Below are positions 18,360 through 31,061 of a DNA stretch of 64,000 nt, piece after piece; within the stretch, counting starts at the first letter, position 1, and each line of letters starts with the position of its first letter. The notes under the pieces are model-generated. The model worked only from the letters and a program-made list of their open reading frames with translations, ran no database searches and was not told the DNA's origin. The DNA comes from Rotaria socialis (Eukaryota; Rotifera; Eurotatoria; Philodinida; Philodinidae). The position numbers were made by a program, and so were the translations under genes. The stretch is taken from NCBI GenBank assembly GCA_905331475.1, contig CAJNYU010003048.1:62001-126000 (forward strand), written 5' to 3'.

Positions 18360-18984
18360 CTACAAATAATTAAATAGCCTATGAGCATTGCCATCAGATA
18401 TAATGAGATTGATTAATGTAGAGACCGATTGAAAATATAAATTTGTATGTAATTCTCAAACTAACATGAAGAAGACAAGAGACTTTTCTGATAAATGTAC
18501 ACAGGCAACGAAAAAATGGTTTTACTAATAATTGACAATCGTTTGTGCTTCTGTTCATTCTAATTTATTATCAGCGAGAACTGTATCGGAAGAAAAATCA
18601 ACGCAGATTAGAATGTATGATAATTTTAAAATGAACATGTCGTTTCGAAAATTTCCTTCACGAAATATTGAAACTCAAATATACATATTGATGATGATTA
18701 TAGTCGAATCACAGTAATTTATTGCAAAACAGACTGAAACACCCATAGTTGAAAAGGCAAAATCGACAAACATGAAATTCTCTTTGATTATCTGATGTTT
18801 GAGTAGAATGCATCTTATCGGACTCGATTCTTCTTTTCAATATGACAATCATTCAAATGACTCAGAATTACTAACTATACTTGCTCATGAGCATTCGTGT
18901 GTTTTTATCACACTTCATTATGAATATTAGATATTTCTGATCGAATTGAATCGCCTAATTTCTTTTTATTAAATATGCTAAATT

Positions 18985-19700
18985 TCTTCTAGTTTTCAAT
19001 CCTCATTTTTGCATCCAATCACACCCTTTTTTATTCCATCTTGTAAATGTTTTTCAGTGAAACAAGCACTAATCAATTGTGTTTGTTTTAATAATTGTTA
19101 CAGATATAAAATTTCATCTCTATCTCGAGGTGCAATCATCATTTCCCATATATTTTTTTCGATATCAATTTTCAAATGTAAATGTGCATGTTTTCTAAAT
19201 GTTCCATCATTAATTGCTAATACAGAATAATTCAATTCACTTATTCAATTACATTCTCTATTAATTACTTCAACAGTATCACTCCAAAATGCTTCTAGTT
19301 CTCCATCTTCATCTTCTAACTCATATAAACGTTCAATGTGACGTTTTGATGGCGGAATAGGTTTAGAACGATTACGAAAATCTTGCTATACATATGTCAA
19401 TTTTTGTTTAGACATTAATGTTGCTAGACTCAATTCATTATTTACATCACGTGAAGTGCAAATAGATACAGATTCTCATTCTTGTTTCACCTGATTATCA
19501 CCACAACAAATGTATACTTCCAATTGATTAAGTTTTTTTTGCGATTATGCATAGTTTTTAAATGAAAATTAACTAAAAGATAATCTTGTTCAAGAAGTGT
19601 GATTATTTGACGAAAAAAAGATGCAGCTCGATGAGTCATCACAAGATTTGTCGAACATTGAAACTTCTATCGATTTACTAACCTATATGGAACAAGTCAT
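18985..19700 (-). pseudogene. decayed protein-coding relic, family unknown
   Basis: Read on the minus strand, one frame is coding-like for about 200 codons with several in-frame stops and at least one frame change. Readable pieces include THRAASFFRQIITLLEQDY, KPIPPSKRHIERLYELEDED and INDGTFRKHAHLHLKIDI. The last has a His-x-His-x-His-like pattern that faintly recalls HIT hydrolases, but the match is too weak to name a family. No intact start or splice sites were found. Likely an old copy of a host gene. Confidence 0.5.
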
Positions 19701-19896
19701 TCAGCAGGAAGCGTCGATGTTATGTTTTCGTTTTTTTTTAAATTAGAAAATAAAATAATCTTTAACTTCTTCTTTTCTACTATTTTTATAGTACATCTTT
19801 TTAATATCCTGCTTTCGGCGACTAGCTATATCTAATATAATCTGTAATTCTGTATCATCGAATATATAACGAAATCAATGTGTCAGCAATTATCAT

Positions 19897-20194
19897 CAGT
19901 GTTTCCAATGGAAATCTAAAACAAAATGTACAGTACACTCTGTACTTTGTGAGCAAAGTGTATATTTCACTTTGTTTTTTCCGCAAAGTGTACAAAGTGT
20001 ACGAAAACCAACTTTCACAATCTAAAAGACAAAATATAATCTATTTAATACTATATGCAGCTTTTATGGTTCAGAGATCAAAGAAATCAAAGTGTAAACT
20101 GTTTTGGCAAAGTGTACAACAGAGTCTATATCAAAAGTAGCAGATGTTCTGTACATTTTGCTTCTGCTTGGTACACTTGCCATTGGAAATACTG
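19897..20194. mobile_element. non-autonomous hAT-type MITE, copy 1 (298 bp)
   Basis: Begins CAGTGTTTCCAATGG and ends with its near-exact inverse (CCATTGGAAATACTG). Flanked by an 8-base target-site duplication with one mismatch, ATTATCAT at 19889-19896 and CTTATCAT at 20195-20202. Eight-base duplications and CAGTG ends are the mark of the hAT superfamily. The interior has many short direct and inverted copies of an AAAGTGTAC motif and no coding capacity. A second copy lies at 52108-52528. Confidence 0.85.
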
Positions 20195-20202
20195 CTTATC
20201 AT

Positions 20203-20573
20203 GACTCATAAATATCTTGATATATTCAACGAATACGAAATATACATGACGACATCTATTACAAAATATAAACTGCGCCATGTGATTTTAATAAAATTGC
20301 TTTTCATAAATTTCACAAGATTTCATTATCATATAATAGATAATTATTTTAATTCAACTATGGTATTTTATGGATACACATTGTGCACGCGTTAGCATGC
20401 TCGAAACTTGTATATAACAGAACCTTTTTATTCGGCTTTTTTCCGGGACTACAACACAGTGAAATTTGCGTAATAACTGCAATCAAAGTTTACTCCTTAT
20501 TAAAAGTGTTTTCATTTTTTATTGCAGATATTTATTTATTTTTATTTAAACAATTCAGTGTTAATCAGTGATC
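20203..20573. other. spacer before RAB18
   Basis: AT-rich sequence between the MITE and RAB18. A TTATTGCAG just upstream of the leader could be an acceptor for a 5' leader intron or spliced leader. No gene. Confidence 0.4.
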
Positions 20574-22709
20574 ATGACTGGTTATGATGATCAAATTTTG
20601 ACGACCTTAAAAATTCTAATTATTGGAGAATCTGGTGTTGGTAAAAGTAGTCTTCTTTTGCGGTTTACTGATGATAGATTCGATCAAGACTTGTCAGCCA
20701 CAATCGGTGTGGATTTTAAAGGTAAAAATTTTGAACGACAGAAAGAAACAGTTGGTTTATTGACATATCTTTTTTAACTTAGTTAAACAACTGGAAATTG
20801 ATGGAAATCGTGTTAAATTGGCTATTTGGGTATGTATTTGAACGATTTAACGCTAAATCGAATCAATATAGAATAAAAAATGTATTTGACGTCACTCAGA
20901 CTAAACATACAAAGATCATTATTGAAACAAAGAGGAACCAAAGTCCACAGAATTAAACTTATTTTGAATATTTCAGTAGTAAAAGAAATCAAGATGTTAA
21001 ATATCATGATGGTCCGTTACTTTAATCATGCTTATTGTAAACGAATAAAATCTAACTATTGCAAATGAATATTTTTGGTATATTCGATGAAATATACTAA
21101 GTGAATCCATGATTTAATTACTTAGAAATCTAGGCATGGTAAATAATGTTTACTTCATTAAAGATTTTGATAAAATTTTAGAGAATGATTGTTTGTTTTA
21201 ATTCGATAGATACATTTAATAATAAATAGTAAAGAACAAACTACCGAATATATCATTTTTTATTATTTATTAATGAGACGTTTCGTCAACTACTGTTAAC
21301 TTCGTCAGTCAGAATAAAATGAAGTTTCATGAAAGGGAACATTTACATGTAGAGATACAATTAGACAAGAGAAACAAAGGAACAAAAGGAGACGAATGAT
21401 AAGATAATAAAACTGACGAAGTTAACAGTAGTTGACGAAACGTCTCATTAATAAATAATTAAAAATGATATATTCGGTAGTTTGTTCTTTACTATTTATT
21501 ATAGAATTTTAGATATACCAAACCGAGAGAATTCATCTAATTGATTAATCATTTTCGTATTTCGAAATGTTACATTTTACAGTCACTATTATGATTTCAA
21601 TCACACAGTTTAATTTTAAATCAATCATGAGGATTGCTTTTAAAGAAAACAATTTATTAGAAAAGTTTTATGTGAATTGATTTTCTCCTATCTTGAGAAG
21701 AAGAAAAAGAAAAAAATACCGAATCTATCGACGTATGAAAGAGATATAAAATGCATGATTCTATCATAAGTGTATCTGCGAATAGAATAGACATAACAAA
21801 AATTGAATCATACCCAATAAATTATGATCATGAACATCTGTCAATGTGTCAAGTTTTGATTCAAGACTGCAAGATGTCGATAGTAAGAAGAGAATAATCT
21901 GAACTCTTTTTAAGATATTCGTAGTACATGCCCATGTAAAAGATTCACATAGACTTGAATCAAAAGAAATTCATTAGCTAGAAAATTTCCCGTATCAATA
22001 TTGCCGTGAAAAAGCTTTAGATACTTTCATTTATCTCTTCTGTAAACAAATATCATCTTTTTATTTTTAGGATACAGCAGGACAAGAACGTTTTCGTACA
22101 TTAACACCTGGCTGTATGTATTTGTAGTTCTAAAACAGCTGATAATAAATTTTTTCTTTACTTAGATTATCGGTAAAATGTTCTTACAATGACAAAATTG
22201 AAAGACAAACCTTTATTTTTCAGAGGTGCTCAAGGTGCAATACTTGTCTATGATGTCTGCAATCGTGCTTCTTTTCGACAATTGGATCGGTTGTATTTCG
22301 AAATTTCTGTCTCAGGCAATATATTCTTTTTCTTTTAGATGGATTTCTGAATTGGATACATTTTCAACAAAGACTAATATAATTAAAATGCTTGTTGGAA
22401 ATAAAATTGATCAAGAAGAGAGTCGTGAAATAACACGTGATGAAGGTGCAAGATTCGCACGTAAACATTCAATGTTATTCATTGAAGCATCTGCACGAAC
22501 ACGTGAAGGTGTACAAATTGCTTTTGAAGAACTTGTTCAAAAGGTAAACTAGAATAAACTAATCCAATGAATTCGTTGTTCTTGATTATCTTCATATTTA
22601 GATTATTCAAAAGCCATCATTATGGGAAAATCAGCAAAAATCAGAAAAGATAATTCAGCCTGGTGAAACGGATCATTCAGACGAATCAGGACAAGGATGT
22701 TATTGTTAA
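20574..22709 (+). CDS. RAB18: Rab18 small GTPase
   Basis: Ras-family GTPase of the Rab18 branch; relatives act at lipid droplets and the ER, with RAB3GAP as exchange factor. Seven exons: 20574-20721, 20783-20829, 22071-22113, 22166-22172, 22224-22289, 22339-22543, 22602-22709; 207 residues. Seen: P-loop [14 protein letters not shown], switch [11 protein letters not shown], switch [24 protein letters not shown], guanine-binding NKID and EASA motifs, the Rab18-typical [14 protein letters not shown], and a CYC end for double geranylgeranylation. The start is the ATG giving [19 protein letters not shown]. Odd: exon 4 has only 7 bases (ATTATCG) yet is required for the YYR of switch II; intron 2 is 1.24 kb and carries a foldback element. 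The usual Ser before YYR is Gly here. Confidence 0.95.
21219..21502. repeat. foldback (inverted-repeat) element in RAB18 intron 2
   Basis: Two near-perfect inverted arms of about 90 bases (21219-21309 and 21412-21502) separated by about 100 bases. The arms begin ATAATAAATAGTAAAG and contain GAGACGTTTCGTC. No coding frame. The shape is that of a foldback MITE; a TA-type target duplication is possible but cannot be told apart from the arm ends, so no superfamily is assigned. Confidence 0.8.
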
Positions 22710-22925
22710 AAAATAATCTACCTTCCTTTCTTTTTCTTGTGTTTTTTTCGGTTTTGTAAATACAATGATTGTGCATTTTAATTTTTGTTGCTATTACACG
22801 TCGAGTCGAACAAATGAATATTCATGAAATCTATATTATAATTTATTTTACATAAATCATCGCTTCGTTAATACGAAAGCAAACAATATACAGTTTGCTG
22901 AACCTTTTTTACTTGTCTTGCAGAT

Positions 22926-25900
22926 ATGGAAGATAATAATTTATTATTGAACATCTTTAGTGAACCATTACCAACAAAATCTAGATCATTAGGAACAAAA
23001 TCAGTTGTATGTTTGAAAGAGTTACTTTTCTTCTATTGTTACTAAGAAAGATAAGGAAATCGTATTTTTTTTTATAGAAACGTAAACTTGAAGTTGTAGA
23101 AGAAAAAAACAATTATGTTGAATCAACGAACAAGAAAAAGAAGAATGAACGTGCTAAACTTGATTTATGTCAAGGTCGAGAAATGAAATCTCCGAAACGA
23201 TCATCTTTATTTACGAATAATCCAACTATACCTCAGATGGAAGAGTATGTATAAGAAAGAAATCACTTTTTTTTTCAAAAACAAAACATCATTTGATTCT
23301 AGTGTAAATGTTGAAACAGCCAATGAAGAAGTATTCGGTACAGTAACATCTATGGATACAATGCCAGTACATCCTCATATTGTAAGTTAAATGAAATTTG
23401 AGCATAGAACAATTTTAAATCTAAAAAAGTGTTAGGACAGGGTATGAGAGATGAACCATTTTAGGATTCTGGTTAAATTTGATAAATTCAAACTCTTGCA
23501 TATAGTACAAGATTGTCCAATCGATAGGAAATAGAAATAGAGAAATGGCATTTAACAATACGAAAAAAAGAGATTCTTTATAAGTTTTTAGATGACATGT
23601 GTGAGTCAATCAAATAGTCTAACTAAATCGAATTATTTTTCAGTTTTCTTTTCATTATCTTTTTGTATCAAACAGTTATCACTCTACTGTTCTCTGTTTG
23701 TTTGATAAAAGCAGCTATTCATCTATATTTATCGAACAAACTGACTTTAGTGGTATGCCTAATTTTTAGTCTTGATTCTACTGAGATTACGACCATCTTA
23801 CCCATAACTAAACATAACTTATGTATAATGTTTGACAGCTAATTTATTGAATGTGACAAATGAATTTAGTCTTCTTAGGATTTTTAAAAGGTGTTATTTT
23901 TTATGATTAATATAATTTTTATTGAAATGATCTGTCGAAAGATCAATATTTAATATATCTTGTTCGGAAAATGATTACCTTTGTCAAGAGCAACAGATCA
24001 TATTTAGGAGAAATTAAAAAGTCGTTTCTATGTTATGTCATATAGAAATCTGGAGTTTTATTAATTTCATAAGGTTGATGTATCTCTCACTCTATGACAG
24101 CACTATCTGAATTCTGGTAAATGCGTCAAATTGTGTCAATGGAATATTCATTTCGCTAGACTTTATGTTGTTAATATCTTGTGAATAGGTTTCTTGCTTA
24201 AAACAAAAATTCAATATAACTCGTTTAACAAATGTTCAAGAAAAATCCATTCCAGCTATTTTGACTGGTCAAGATGTTATCATCAAATCTCAAACGGGCA
24301 GTGGTAAATAGAATAAAAGAAGATCGATACTTTGAATTTCACTTGATTTAATCTTTAGGTAAAACACTTGCATATGTGGTACCAACAATTCATCTGATAC
24401 AAATGATTGAACCATTAGTACGACGTGAAACAGGTCCTATTGCTATAGTACTTGTTCCAACTAAAGAAGTAGAAGAAGAAGAAGAAGAAAATTGTGTGTT
24501 TCGAGATATTTTTAATTCAAATTATTTTTCTTTAGCTTGTTCAACAAACATATGAAGTTTTTCAAAAGCTATTAACATCATTTGTTCGTATTGTTTGTTC
24601 ACCACTTGTTGGAGGTTCTAATAGAAATCATGAAAAGAAACGGTACGATAAGAATAAAACATTTTTATTTTTTCATGATATAAAAATTGAATGAATTTAT
24701 CTTTTTTCTTATAGACTTCGTCGGGGTTTAAATATTCTTATATCAACGCCCGGACGTTTATGTGATCATATTGAAAATACACAATCATTGTCTTTTAAAA
24801 ATATTCAATTTTTGATATTTGATGAAGCGGACAAGTAAAAAGGTTTTCTTATCATTTCTGTTAGTTAATCATAGAAATTTTAGAATGCTTGATATGGGTT
24901 TTGCTGATGCAATCAATAAAATTATTCAAACAATAGCAAAACATGCTGAAGATGGAAAACGATTTCAACGTATTCTTTCATCTGCAACTCCAACAACAGG
25001 TTTGATAAAAGACTTAACCATGGCAATAGTTAATTTTCTTAAATATGACTTAAAAAGAATGTTCAACCATGGATCTAGAAATTTCGATTGCCACAAGAAC
25101 TGCATATCAATAAAATGTCGTGATAATAAATAAAACAATTGTATTTGACACATGTGGAGAATTGAAGTAAAAGTAGAATGAAGAACCGTATCTTGACATA
25201 GATAGGAAACAAGAATGTTATTGACTCTTTAGTGCTCTGCGATAGATTCTATAGCTCCATAGATTTCTTAGTACTTCAGCGAGGAGGTTTATTGTGTTCT
25301 CCAAACGTATGAACTGACCATCGGAACTAGGGGTATGCCAAAGCATAGCATTTATACTATCGAATGAAAAAGTTTCACATAGATAACTTCTAGTAACCTG
25401 TCTATAGTCACTACATAGCTAGTGGCACTGAGTTTTGAATAAACTATCTTTTAAATATTTCCCTAGCAAAATGTAGAGTAAAATAATATTCACACCAGAG
25501 GACACAGTGTCTTAATCCTGTTTCACATTTGAACTCAGCTGAGGTTATGCTAACGACAGTTTTTTATTCAAATTGTTTTCTTTCCTTATAGCATTGAATG
25601 ATTTCGTTGATCTCAATGTGAGTAAAACTGCACTTAGTATTGATATTTCGGAAGAATTTAATGATCAAAGTGTAATAACTGTACCGAAAACATTAAAGCA
25701 AATGTTTACTATTGTACCAAGTAAATTACGTTTTGTTACATTGATTGCATTTTTATTAAAAATTTTCAATAACACTGTAAGTTACATGTTGTTTATAAAT
25801 TACTATTTTTGAATTTGTCTTATTTTTCTTTTCGAACAAAAACTAAAGGATAAAGCAAAGGCAAAAGTACTTCTATTTTTGGCAACCAATGATCTTTCTC

Positions 25901-28652
25901 ATTTTCACTACGATGTTATAAACGCAATATTAAATGGTGACCAAGAAGACGATATGGATGAACAAGGAGATTTACAATTTGGACATTTATTAAATGAGCC
26001 CATTAAATTATTACGACTGCAAGGAGATATGTCACATCAAGTATGTTCTAACTTTTGCTTTTGTATATAAAAGTTCATTAGACACATATATGATTTTTCT
26101 TAGGAACGAACAAGAGTTGTCAGTCAATTTTCTAAAATGAAGCGAGGAATTCTACTGTGTACCAATGTTGCTGCACGTGGTCTTGATTTACCGAGTGTTA
26201 CATGGATTATTCAATATCATCCAACAAGTCCGATTGATTATATTCATCGTATTGGAAGAACAGCTCGGCTTGGTTTGTTTTCTGAATTTAAAAGAAAAAA
26301 CGAGTGTTAAATTATAACATTAGAATCTTGAATCGTAGGAGTGACTCAACACACTGTATTGTATTAGAAAGTTAGAAAGTAGCAGGATTCGATTGAATCA
26401 GAAGTTAACAGTATTTTTAGGATATTAGATTCTCGTAACTGAAGTGCACGCAGTTTTCTACTTTTGTACAGGTGAATTCATCATCGACTCATTTAAGCTA
26501 CAGAACAAAAGCCTTGCATAACATTATCGCGAATGAAAATGGAATTCGAGATCGCTATCGTGGTTTTTCTTTTCTGTTTTACTTAACCTACTGCAATCAT
26601 ATTAATAACTACATCTCTATTCGTGGACATGCCAGTTCGTTACAATTGATAGATTAGAATATATGTTGAAGAATCCTTTGCTTGACAATTCATTTAGATC
26701 CTATGCGTTTCACTTTTTTTTGATACGTCAGAATTTGTTGTAAAAGCTGGTTTTGTTTCATAATATCATGTGTTATTTTTAGGTTCAATTGGTCGTTCGA
26801 TAATTTTTCTGTTACCAAACGAATCGGAATATGTCACAACACTGCAAGAGAAATATAAAATGAGGTAAGAAAAAGAAAACTGTTCATTCAAAGATTAACT
26901 AGAATAGATTAATATTTTGTGTTATATAGGACTATTGTAGTATTAGTTTCCTATGACGATTGAAACACTCACAACACATATTTCTCAATTCTGAAACAGA
27001 ACTTTCTAATGCTTTATTTATTATTTTAGCTTGAAAAGTATCTCACCTGAAGACATTCTTGAAACGCTTCGATTCAGTTCTGAAAAGTTAAAACAACATT
27101 TTGAAACTCGAGTAAGTTCTTCTAGCTTATATTTAAGTATCGAGAAAAACAGCCATTGTCGATTTTGTAATTATCACGATAGTTATATTCATTTTTCTTG
27201 GGTAAAGTTAAGTGATATGATATTATTTGTTTTTGATTGTATGAAAGATGAACGCTGATACTATTTTATTTGTTAGCTTTGAAACCTGTTATCAGATATG
27301 GTTCTTCTTTTAATTGCCATGAGTTTTGTTTTTCGTTATGTTATTTTCATTTTTCTGTTCACAGCTGTTCTATCAAAACATTTTTTTCACAATGATAATA
27401 TATATTGATGCCTGCTGTTGCCTGTATCTATTAACATGTATTACCTTGAGACGTGTACACAAAACCAATTATCTTGAAAGAGAATATGTTTCGTTGGCAT
27501 ACTTTAGTTTAATTCTTATTCAATTGGAATTAAATCTTCATTGGCTTTTGATTTAAATTTAAATTAACAATGAATTCTTTTCTTATATATCATAGTACTT
27601 TGTGAGATATTTTTCGCTCGTATTTAAATGATTTTAGATGAAACATTAGAAGATGATTCTATAAGATTCATATTTATATATTAACTGAAACATTTACAGC
27701 AGGGTGACAGCATCTATTTGTTTTATATGAAATAATTGAATGGATTTCGTTAGAATATTGACATAACTTATTCTATTTTAACAAGTTCTGATAGTGAAAG
27801 AATTGCATTTTTCCTATATAGTTGATTCCAACTGTAGACTTTTCAATTACTTGTTTTCATAGTTTACTCTTTCTTTCAAAACTTTAGAGTGTTATTCCAA
27901 AAACAGCTGAACAATGTGCAAGCTCTCTACATCATCATTTTGAAGAATATGTTAATGCGACTGATGAACGTGTCGAACAAGCTAGACAAGGTATAATATT
28001 AAAATACTCACCTAATCATTTCTTTTATTTCTTTATTTTTTTCACATTAAGCATATCTTTCATTTATTCGTTATTACGCGTCATTTTCTCGTGAATGGAA
28101 ATATTTATTTCATGTAAAAAATGTCCATCGTGGTCATGTTGCGAAAAGTTTTGGTTTAAAAAGTTTACCAGATGAATCAAATAATCATACGCTTAATGAA
28201 CGAAAAGGAACTTTTGCTTCATTATCAAATAGAAGAAAGCCAATAGCAGTAAACGAGTAAAAATTAAATATTTATAATTCAAACGAATATTTACGTTTGA
28301 TATTTTTTCTAGCAAAAAACCTACTGAAACCAACGATGAAAAAGATGATGAAGATGAAAAAGATGAAAAAGATGAAAAAGATGGAAAAAATGGAAAAAAT
28401 GAAAACAATGAAGAACCAATTGTACCATTAAAAACCGAAAAAAAGAGTCTTTTCGATCGTCCATTATTTTCATACAATATCAAACCCCGGCCACGGTTTC
28501 GTAATTTTAGTCATATATCTGAATATGGAAACGGTCTTGAATTAATTACAAAATCCCATAGGAAGAAAGATAAAGTCGATGAATTTTTAGAGAAAAAACG
28601 TGAACGAAATACTCTCAAACGTTTGCATGGCCGAAAAAAAACTTTTGATTAA
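22926..28652 (+). CDS. DDX31: DEAD-box RNA helicase DDX31 (yeast Dbp7)
   Basis: ATP-dependent RNA helicase of the nucleolus, acting in large-subunit ribosome assembly. Sixteen exons: 22926-23006, 23078-23244, 23303-23381, 24189-24303, 24359-24468, 24536-24642, 24715-24834, 24884-24999, 25592-25776, 25849-26040, 26104-26272, 26783-26864, 27030-27111, 27888-27990, 28052-28256, 28313-28652; 750 residues. Seen in order: basic N-terminal tail, motif I QTGSGKT (split by an intron), Ia PTKE, Ib STPGRL, motif II DEAD, motif III SAT, then motif IV-VI with [11 protein letters not shown] and [10 protein letters not shown], and the C-terminal DUF4217 block ending [12 protein letters not shown]. The Lys/Asp/Glu-rich tail has a tandem KDE repeat (about 28335-28400). 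The ATG is preceded by CTTGTCTTGCAG, suggesting a leader intron or trans-splice site. RAB18 ends 216 bases upstream. Confidence 0.95.
28335..28400 (+). repeat. coding tandem repeat in DDX31 tail
   Basis: Units of nine bases coding Lys-Asp-Glu (later Lys-Asp-Gly and Lys-Asn-Gly variants) in the last DDX31 exon. Likely polymorphic in length, keeping frame. Confidence 0.8.
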
Positions 28653-28782
28653 AAGAAAACAACGAGTTTTTCTTTTGTTTTTTTCTGTTATTTGAAATTA
28701 AATTAAAACAAGAAAAAAAAATACGAAGAAATTTTATTTCTTCTAGATAGATGATTTATTTCATTCGCATAACAACTGAAAA

Positions 28783-29188
28783 ATGCCGCCCGGTGAGAGA
28801 AATGTCGAACCACAGAAAAAACGTTCAAATAAAGTACGGCGCAAAAATCAAAAATCAAAACCCAAACCACGAACAACAGATAACAAGGATCCAAAAAATT
28901 CAATAAAAATTGCTCGTGATGGTTTGTATTTTTCTTCTTTGTTGTTCTCGCTATGGAATTTAATTTGCATATTATTTAGGAACTCAACGTGATTTCAATA
29001 AATTAACACCAGCTAATTTATCTTCTCTTCGTTGGGATAACGCCGTAACTGATGCGACACTTGAAGACGATCGTATTGAACAGTATAAGGAACTTCGACG
29101 GCAACGATATTGTGAAGCTCGAGAACAAGCAATTCAAACTTTAGTTGAAAAAATGAAAAAAACTCCTATGAATGTCTCAGACAAATAG
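28783..29188 (+). CDS. small basic protein, LIAT1-like (tentative)
   Basis: Two exons, 28783-28921 and 28980-29188, giving 115 residues. The first half is Lys/Arg/Pro-rich and looks disordered and nuclear (KRSNKVRRKNQKSKPKPR). The second half has LTPANLSSLRWDNAV followed by acidic residues and YKELRRQRYCEAREQ, which resembles the conserved region of LIAT1, the ligand of arginyltransferase ATE1, as I remember it. The likeness rests on a short motif only. It begins 131 bases after the DDX31 stop on the same strand, so the promoter must be very compact or the two could share a transcript. An AATAAA follows about 85 bases after the stop (29274-29279). Confidence 0.6.
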
Positions 29189-31061
29189 ATGGTGATTTTA
29201 ATTTCGGTGATTTTAGTGTACTATACAGTCTTTTTAACACGTTAATTTCTAACGATCTTAATTTTTATTTATTCAATAAATATTTAACTTTGATTTACTG
29301 GTTTTACTAATGAGTTGCGTCTTCAAATTATGAAATCTATACGGATTTGTGTCAAGATAGTTCTAGTATTAGTTATTCTTCCTTTGAATTTCTCATCATT
29401 AATTTTCCTACTGACGTAATTTTATGTAATGTAATATAGTGGTTCATTAAAAGAATCCAGTGAAACTTTTCGAAGTTAATGATTTACAGACTTTGTTTGT
29501 ATATGTTTTAAAACGGAATTTAAGATCTGTGCTGAGATATTTTGAAGGCATCAGATGTTACAATTGCTCTGACTTATCCAATGGATACGTTGAATCCATG
29601 AATGTCAAGAAAGCATTGAGAACTTTAGCTTTGTTTCTGTTGAGAAGATATTACATTTTTAAAGTCATTTTTAGTTCGATACTGTAGTCTTTCTTAGAAA
29701 CAAGAATTTCCTAAATTTTAACTGACAATTATATCAAGATATAAAAATTAACAAGTAGAATTTATTATAGAATACTCAGATGTCATGACTTCCTCGAAGT
29801 ATAAAATAGAAATATCGAATATGTCGCTGAATATTGAGTAATTAAAAGTCAAGCAATTGCTTTAACTTGTATCTTAGGATAAAATTAACATCAATATCAG
29901 AAATATGCAACAAAAGTTATTCTCTTTATTTTATATATCTCAGTGAAATATTAACTCTAAACTGATTAATCATTATTTTTATCGTGTTCGTGAAAGCACG
30001 ACGACATAGAGACAATTATGGAATACCGTAAAAGCACAATATGTGCATAAAAAGAAGCACAGAGTACGTACTCTTTTTTAGCACATTCATCACTCTATAG
30101 AGTTTGAAAGATGGACATAATTGCGATTCAAAGGCGTACGATCAGTCATGAGATTTCCCTCGTCAACTTAGATCGTTGCCAATGATGGTAATTAAAAAAA
30201 ACTTTATTTTTACACTTGCCCTTTTTGTCTCGAAATGAAAGAAAAACTTCTTATTTGGCTTCCTTTAAGAATAGCATTCTTTTTATCGATTTTTTACGAT
30301 GAAAAATATGTGTGCAATTTCTTTTATTGTGTCTTAAATGTAATCAATTGTTATGGCAGAGAAACATAGGTGTCTATTTGGATACCAGCGATTGTCGAAT
30401 TTGAGTTATCATTAATTTTTTATATTTACAATAAATGTTTGAATGAAATTTTATTGTTCCGAAAAGAAATTGGCTTATCCAATTTTTTCTTTAACTTGAA
30501 ACTTTTAAAAGATTCAAAGAGTACATCGACAAGAACGATACATAAAGAATACATAAAATATTTTCATCACCCCTGAAGTTTGTCTATTAAAAGGTATCAA
30601 ATTAATCTTATACTTGTCAGAAATTTGATTTTCCCACAAAACTTATTCTTTAGACAAGACTAAAAAGTATACACTACAGAAAGTATTTTTCTTATCTCTA
30701 GTTCACACCTTAGGTTTTAAATGTAAGTAGAAATAAAAAAATGTTTCTCTCTATTTCTCAACAAAAAACTATGAACTATCTCGACGATTATCTCTGCATC
30801 CTAGACTAAATTTTGAAAAAGATGTCGCGTTCGTCTCACAATTCATATAGTTGATCAATGTTTGAAAACGAAAATAGAATCTCTTTCAAAGAATATCAAA
30901 CAGAAAGAGTGCCACATAATCATTTGCTATGATATTAAAATTTTGTCCAATAAAAAGAAAATTCTTGTATATATTTCACTGATTTTTACACCAAATAGAA
31001 ATAAAAAATATCTCGATTTCAATATAGAACAAATGGGAAGAAAGTTCATAGAAAAAAAAAA
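29189..31061. other. intergenic spacer
   Basis: AT-rich region between the small basic gene (+) and the 3' end of the LRR gene (-). Contains the poly(A) region of the former. No coding frame, repeat or RNA gene recognised. Confidence 0.5.

Noticed and set aside
28193-28483. Minus-strand Ser/Phe-rich frame
   Set aside because: Antisense of the Lys/Asp/Glu repeat in DDX31.
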